Source of the DNA: Heterostelium multicystogenum
Lineage: Eukaryota > Evosea > Eumycetozoa > Acytosteliales > Acytosteliaceae
Direction: 5' to 3'
DNA length: 64,000 nt
NCBI GenBank assembly: GCA_003667245.1
Contig: RCNN01000504.1
Coordinates: 1 to 64,000 of the forward strand
Below are positions 59,270 through 64,000 of the stretch, in pieces. The notes below the pieces were generated by a model that was given only the letters and a program-made list of their open reading frames with translations, was not told the origin of the DNA and did not search any database. How positions within the stretch are numbered: position 1 is the stretch's first letter; every line of letters begins with the position of its first letter. The position numbers and the translations under genes were made by a program.

Positions 59270-60477
59270 TTAAGCTACAACTTCAGTTGCTGCTGAATCA
59301 TTGGAAATGGCCACTGTATCCTCAATGTTAGTTTCAACATCGTTGGAGAGAACTGGCTCCTCTTCGACTGGGGCTGTCTCTTCAACTACTTCTGGAGTTG
59401 ATTCAACTACGGGTGTTGGTTCTGGGATTGTTTCTTCAACTGGGGCTGGAGATGTTTCTTCAACAACTGGTGTTGGTTCGACTGGTGTTGGCTCAACTGG
59501 GGCTGGAGTGGGAGTTGGTTGAACTGGGGCTGGAGCTGAAGTTGGTTGAGCTGGTTTTGGAGCTGGAGTTACTAATTTTTCTTCTGATTTTGATGCGGAC
59601 TTTCTGATTGTGAAATTTCTAACGACGCCACCATTGGGATTTGCAGGCTTGGTGAAATCTTTCTGTCCTTGGAAATTACCATAGACATATTTTGGTGGTT
59701 GAGAAGCTGGTTTATTCAAAGTTGATGTTGGTGTTGAAGTTGGCTTATCAGGTGAAACAGGTGATGATGAAACTGTTGGTTTGGCAAATGATTTTGGTGC
59801 AGCTGTTGTGGTAGCAACAGGTTTTGGTGCTGGTGTTGATGCAACGACTGGCTTTGGTGCTGGTGTCGATGCAACAACTGGCTTTGGTGCTGGTGTTGAT
59901 GCAACAACTGGCTTTGGTGTCGGTGTTGATGCAACAACTGGCTTTGGCTCAACTGGTTTTGGTGCTGGAGTAGGCTCGACTGGTTTTGGCGCAGCTACCA
60001 CTGGCTTTGGTGTAGCTACTACTGGCTCTTGATGAGCTACTGATGAATTTACAGGTGGAGGTGGTGGTGTTACAACTGTCACTGTTGGTGTACCTTTCTT
60101 TAAGTCATGTTGGTGCTGTGGTTTAAGTTGACCAAATCCTTCAGAATAGTTTCTAAATTCAAAATGTTAATATCTTTAGTGATGAAGCAATCAGGTTCTG
60201 CCTACCCTTTAGTAAAGAATAGCTTCTTGAAGCATGGTTTGCAGTATGACTTTGATTGCATGGAGGCAAAGTTTCCAAGCTTCAATACATTATTACAAAC
60301 ATCGCATCTAAAGCAGGCTTTGTGGAAGATACGCTCATCTGCTGCCAATCTTTCAGTTGGGAAAACAGTCTTTGAGCAAACAGTACATTTTTCTGATGAT
60401 CCAAAAGTCTTTTTGATGGTAATTGGTTTTCCAGGAGTTGTGTTAGGTAATTTAGTTATAACAGAAGCGGTAGACAT
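59270..60477 (-). CDS. LIM-domain protein with Pro/Ala-rich repeat tail
   Basis: A likely actin-cytoskeleton protein. Exon 1 (60206-60477) holds one LIM domain: CTVCSKTVFP, HKACFRCDVC and KSYCKPCFKKLF supply the zinc ligands in standard order. A 53-nt intron (60153-60205) is spliced inside FTKGNYSEGFG, a stretch that follows LIM domains in the EPLIN/crp-like group. Exon 2 is Pro/Ala/Val/Lys-rich with four exact-length repeats of KPVVASTPAP (59821-59940). Next come a conserved patch, KYVYGNFQGQKDFTKP and NFTIRKSASKSEEKL, and an acidic Pro/Glu-rich end. No frameshift is needed. Phosphorylation or actin binding by the RKSASKS patch is possible but not shown. The start is the ATG at 60477. Confidence 0.88.
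59821..59940 (-). repeat. Four tandem 30-bp units in LIM gene
   Basis: Four consecutive 30-nt copies (GCTTTGGTGCTGGTGTTGAT plus ten bases on the plus strand), each encoding ten residues of the Pro/Ala repeat. Copies differ by a few silent or conservative changes, and length is kept in frame. Less regular repeats continue on both sides. Confidence 0.9.
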
Positions 60478-61768
60478 TTAATTAGTAAATAATTTTAAAC
60501 TATAGGTTTCCAGTTATGATGTATTTTGAATTTTGGAATAAATACTGCTGACGACGGAATGATTTATATAATAACAATTCTAACGATGGATGATTGTATT
60601 TTCATGTAATTCGATTCGATAGATGTCAACCAAATTACCAATAAAATAAAATGCCAATCTTACCCTCCTCCACATTCTCTTTCTATTCTAATCAAACATA
60701 GTATTGTATTCGGTACAGCCATGTATCAAATATTTATTGACAATCAGAAAGAATAGAACAGATTCAATTATTGTGATAAATGCGTGATTTCAAATTGTTT
60801 GATTGTGGTGTGGTAAATCATTACCAACAGGTGTCGATGAAAAATAACCCCCTCATGTCAACTCATACTCCTCAACACTGTTTCGATGATGTTGATGATG
60901 GTCAGTCAATTGAATTGTGGTTGTTTTGATTTATTGTCGTAAAATTAGCATTTGGAAATATTGAAGTTGTATGGTATGTGTGGCATATTATAATAATATT
61001 ATTGTTGTGATTATCTGATTGATCACTATCAAGTGAACACTTACTTTAGTAGCCATTTTCTTTTTCTTTATTTCTATAGATTACAATAATAATGGTATAT
61101 TTGAGATTGTGGAGTGATTTGTATATTTAAAGACCACTTTAAGATTGGTTTTGGGAGGAGTAATAATAGTACAACTAAATAAATAAATAAATAAATAAGG
61201 ATAATAATTATTAATATTAATAACAAGAATGATTATTAATACCAATTTTAGTTCAAAGCAGTGTTGTCTGTCTGGATATTTATTTTTAATGAATTAATAA
61301 CAATATTTGTTTATTTTGCTGGCTTTAGATTGTTGGTTTCCAATTCAAATTTTTATAAACTTTGGCATATTATGAGAAGTTGAAAACTGATTGCAAACCC
61401 AAACTATAAAAGCCATGGCTTATCATAGGTTCAAAATCAAAAACTCAAATTTGATAATGGGGAAACAATCGATATTTTATATCTTTTTGTTTTTGTAATC
61501 CCTAAAAATCTTAAATCATTAAATTTTTAGCTGATCAGTTTAGAATGTACTGAAAGGGTGTACTATTGTAATCAAGATCAGTCTCAACAATAATGAACTA
61601 TATCTTTTTGTTGTACCAATAGGGTTTGACTTGACTTTAGTTCTACAAAACTCTAAAGTAATTATTATTCATCGTAATTTGTAAATCCCAGTATAATATA
61701 ATAAAGAAAAAAAAAACAAATACTTTGAATCATGGTTTGGGAAATGGAAGCAGATTTTATTAATATAC
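60478..61768. other. Intergenic region upstream of the LIM gene
   Basis: Mostly AT-rich, holding the LIM promoter. On the minus strand ATGGCTACTAAA followed by GTAAGTGTTC (61056-61035) looks like a tiny first exon and donor, but I cannot join it to any downstream frame. An AAAT microsatellite lies at 61176-61198. Confidence 0.4.
61176..61198. repeat. AAAT microsatellite
   Basis: A tetranucleotide run in noncoding DNA. Confidence 0.75.
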
Positions 61769-62132
61769 TCAATAGCAGTTTTGAGTGATAGGATTATAAC
61801 AATATCCACGGCACCTTTAATGGAAAAGTTTAGTTATTTTGCTGATAGTTGAATGTTAAAAGAAAGTACTTACACTCGCTCTCCAAAGTTACAAATAACA
61901 TTTCCAAAACAATTTTGGGTAATTGGATTGTAACAAGCATATCCACATGCCTTTTAAATGAAGTTTAATAGTTAGTTAGTGATTCATGAAAGATCGATCG
62001 TGTGATTAGACTTACTCTTTCTCCGAAATTGCAAACAACATCAGTTGATGCTTGGGTTTCTACCTCCATTTCTTCGCAGAAGCAAAAACCTACAAGCATC
62101 AAACAAACAACTATAACAAATAATGATTTCAT
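61769..62132 (-). CDS. Small secreted Cys-rich repeat peptide (three exons)
   Basis: A 79-residue precursor. Exon 1 (62016-62132) encodes a signal peptide, MKSLFVIVVCLMLVGFCFC, an acidic spacer and VVCNFGER. Exon 2 (61874-61950) encodes ACGYACYNPITQNCF then GNVICNFGER. Exon 3 (61769-61814) encodes CRGYCYNPITQNCY and a stop. Thus the motif CNFGER-x-C-x-GY-x-CYNPITQNC occurs twice, with introns inside each copy at nearly the same point, which suggests exon duplication. Splice borders are GTAAGT with TTAAAAG and TTAAAG acceptors. The ATG at 62132 starts a proper signal peptide; an upstream extension in the same frame lacks an ATG. Similar small secreted Cys-rich peptides are numerous in dictyostelids. 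Function is unknown. Confidence 0.72.
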
Positions 62133-62659
62133 TTTAAAAAACAACAATTCTTAATGAACTATATATTTAATAATACTTGAATTGCTGGTTCTCAAGCATT
62201 TATAGAAGAGACAATGTAACTTCATTCGTATACTTTCTGATTGTTGTTATAATGTCATTGGTTAAATTTATTTAATATTTAATTTGTCAATATATATAGA
62301 TTATCAGATACTTTATGATATATAATAAAAATAGAATGAATATTAATCAAATGATCTAGCTCAATTAATAATATATAAATAGGCATACTTGATAATGATA
62401 TTTATTAATTTTGATTTAATCCAGTATTCCAATCTGAGAGGAGTAATTCATACTTTGTGAAATAATAAATCTTATTATAAGATTAGTTTAGATTATTTTA
62501 CCAAATTCTAATTCAATCATTAATATACACGTAATAATAGATAAATTAATTAATTACTATTAACATTAAAATGAATTTGGTCAAATTAAAGCTAAGAGCT
62601 TTAAATTTAATTAATTAAATAGTCATCATTCATTATTAATTATTCCTAGGGTGTCGTAA
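62133..62659. other. Shared divergent promoter region of two Cys-rich peptide genes
   Basis: About 530 bp of AT-rich sequence between head-to-head genes for small secreted peptides, so shared control is possible. No motif stands out. Confidence 0.45.
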
Positions 62660-62914
62660 ATGAAAACTTTATTTATTCTATCTCTCTTGTGTTTCTTACT
62701 TTGGGTAGGTGTTTCCATTGGAAGTGAGGCAGCAATCGAAACAGTGGAGGGTGTAGAATCTACCAATGGATGTCCATTTGGCCTATTGAACTGCAACGGT
62801 GTTTGCTATAGCCCTGGATATGCATCATGTCAATACGGAGTTGTTTGCTACCAAGGAACAATATATTGTCATAAAACTGGTGATTGTTATAATCCAGCAT
62901 ATTCAAGTTGCTAA
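62660..62914 (+). CDS. Small secreted Cys-rich peptide
   Basis: An intact 84-residue frame with a signal peptide (MKTLFILSLLCFLLWVGVSI), an acidic spacer and a Cys-rich mature part. Motifs GVCYSPGYASC and GDCYNPAYSSC bracket a middle GVVCYQGTIYC. The CY(N/S)Px(Y)xxC pattern links it to the divergent neighbour at 61769-62132, though the repeat differs and this gene needs no intron. It is likely exported from the cell. Function is unknown. The start is the ATG directly before the signal peptide. Confidence 0.75.
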   Translation: MKTLFILSLLCFLLWVGVSIGSEAAIETVEGVESTNGCPFGLLNCNGVCYSPGYASCQYGVVCYQGTIYCHKTGDCYNPAYSSC

Positions 62915-63317
62915 TATAATCAATCACATTAATTCATTTATACAAAATAAACAATCAAATTTCTTAACTATCAATCTATCAATGGTTAATTAATCTCTAT
63001 AAACCTATGTTATTATAAAGTTGAATTTACTTTGGTGGTAGTTTTAAAGTAGCACATGTTTCTCAGAGTGGAAGCAGACCATTTTAATACATTTCGCGGC
63101 AAAATTTAAATTTTTATGTTGGACTGTTAAATATTTTTGGCGGCAAATACTGGACTCAGTTGATATTCAGTATATTCAAAATTAACAACTAATCAATCAT
63201 AATTTATTATTGAAATTATAAATATTATTATATAGATATATAGTAGTAGTAGATTAGATATCCACCTATTGTATTGTATAGTTTAAGTCAACGTTTATAA
63301 TAATAATAGCAATAACA
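62915..63317. other. Upstream region of the coiled-coil gene
   Basis: Contains two near-identical GC-rich 12-mers (listed separately) within AT-rich DNA, about 170-225 bp upstream of the ATG at 63318. No coding frame is seen. Confidence 0.5.
63092..63147. promoter_or_regulatory. Pair of E2F-like sites
   Basis: TTTCGCGGCAAA (63092-63103) and TTTGGCGGCAAA (63136-63147) differ at one base and match the general TTTSSCGS shape of E2F/DP sites. Their starts are 44 bp apart, and they lie upstream of a coiled-coil gene transcribed to the right. E2F control is an inference from the motif alone. Confidence 0.4.
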
Positions 63318-64000
63318 ATGGCAAAGAAAGCAGCTAAGAAGGCAGTTAAGGTCGTCGCCCCACCAGCCCCAGAGAGTGACTCTGAAATGGAGGAAACCAC
63401 CAGCAACAATATCACTACACAACAAGAGAATAATCAGAATCATATAAACCAATTGTCTGAGCGTTTCGAAAAGATTGCAACCTCCTCAAACAACAATATC
63501 AACTATTCAAGCATTCTATCAAATATAATCAACAATACAAACAATGCAATTAACAATCAACCAAAAGATAGTGAATATAAGAAGAAGGTATGTGTACAAT
63601 AAAGACTATAAACGATTATTATTCATTTCATATCAACACTGGTATTAATATAATATTGATTGCCACAATAGTATATTGAATTGAAAGACAAGTTGGCGAT
63701 TTTAAAGAAAATGAAGAATACAGATACAGAGAATTTATTTGAAGATTTTAAGATTGCTGCTGAAAAAGCGTGATTCTGGTAATATTCTATTTGCTTATTA
63801 TTATTATTATATTTGATACTAATTATTACCATTGTTGAAACAATGAATAGACTCCAAGAAATATATTTCACAATTGAAATTCCAGGTTGAGGTACTTCAG
63901 CAAAAAAATAAATTGTTGAATGAGGCACTCAACAATAAATTTGGATGTGACTATGACAACCTACAGAAGCAATTGAGTGAGCGTAGAGACCTTGAGGAGA
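63318..64000 (+). CDS. Coiled-coil protein, partial at window edge
   Basis: The N-terminus MAKKAAKKAVKVVAPPAPES is basic, then acidic and Asn/Gln-rich. Introns lie at 63588-63671 and 63779-63850. Later exons encode long heptad-like coiled coil: YIELKDKLAILKKMKNT, NLFEDFKIAAEK, then SKKYISQLKFQVEVLQQKNK and FGCDYDNLQKQLSERRDLEE, where the window ends. One frameshift lies near 63768 (five A). The order of a basic tail, a coil and a following segment is weakly reminiscent of the kinetochore protein family Csm1/Pcs1, but the globular domain needed to support that lies beyond the edge. Paired E2F-like sites upstream would fit a cell-cycle gene. Confidence 0.6.

Noticed and set aside
59301..60032. 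Gly/Val/Thr repeat proteins on the plus strand
   Set aside because: Antisense shadow of the Pro/Ala repeat tail of the LIM protein.
1..64000. CRISPR arrays, bacterial operons, insertion sequences, complete transposons
   Set aside because: Spliced genes, composition and families are eukaryotic; I saw no regularly spaced repeats, no terminal inverted repeats with a full transposase, and no ribosome-binding-site operon structure.

Overview
The window looks like nuclear DNA from a social amoeba (dictyostelid). Intergenic DNA is very AT-rich. Introns are short (mostly about 55-100 nt) with GTAAGT/GTATGT donors and TAG/CAG acceptors. Proteins carry Asn, Gln and Ser runs, and the families fit: a CGVCGG-repeat subtilisin, a B-box/kelch-like protein, a SHAQKYF Myb, an NDR-type kinase and small secreted Cys-rich peptides. 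I cannot name the species. Most conserved genes are broken by single-base frameshifts after which the homologous reading resumes in another frame without loss of codons. I read these mainly as consensus errors, so gene spans below run across the breaks.

Layout. 0.3-2.6 kb: membrane-anchored subtilisin-like protease (-). 3.8-5.8 kb: two RRM proteins (-). 6.1-7.2 kb: unrecognised protein with an N-terminal hydrophobic segment (-). 8.7-10.8 kb: tandem monoglyceride-lipase-like hydrolases (+). 11.0-13.6 kb has an accessory flavour: a GC-rich structured element, a possible transposase-like relic, a Uma2-type PD-(D/E)XK nuclease-like gene and a pirin fragment. 14.1 kb: small zinc-finger protein (-). 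14.9-18.5 kb: an apparent fusion of a VPS9 (Rab5 GEF) domain with a DUF726/TMCO4 hydrolase (-). 19.7-28.9 kb: a giant USP9X/fat-facets-type deubiquitinase (+), then a small unknown gene. 29.7-32.3 kb: NDR/LATS-like kinase (-). 34.6-35.9 kb: cation diffusion facilitator (-). 37.1-38.2 kb: SHAQKYF Myb factor (-), next to a 4.9 kb gene-free stretch.

43.1-44.5 kb: PlsC acyltransferase (+). 45.7-46.7 kb: bZIP-like protein (+). 47.5-49.4 kb: protein phosphatase 5 (+). 53.0-55.1 kb: a Q/N-rich protein ending in an alpha-crystallin domain (+). 55.3 kb: tRNA-Ser(CGA) (-). 56.4-57.2 kb: YKT6 R-SNARE (+). 57.2-59.0 kb: B-box/kelch-like protein (-). 59.3-60.5 kb: LIM protein with a Pro/Ala repeat tail (-). 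61.8-62.9 kb: a divergent pair of secreted Cys-rich peptide genes. 63.3 kb to the edge: a coiled-coil protein gene, cut by the window end, with two E2F-like sites upstream.

The genes do not form a pathway. A loose theme is membrane traffic and signalling (VPS9-DUF726, YKT6, deubiquitinase, kinase, phosphatase), which is ordinary for a eukaryotic housekeeping region. The most unusual items are the VPS9-DUF726 fusion, the prion-like small heat-shock protein, the Uma2-like gene with its neighbouring relics, the Asn at the SNARE zero layer of YKT6 and the exon-duplicated Cys-rich peptides.
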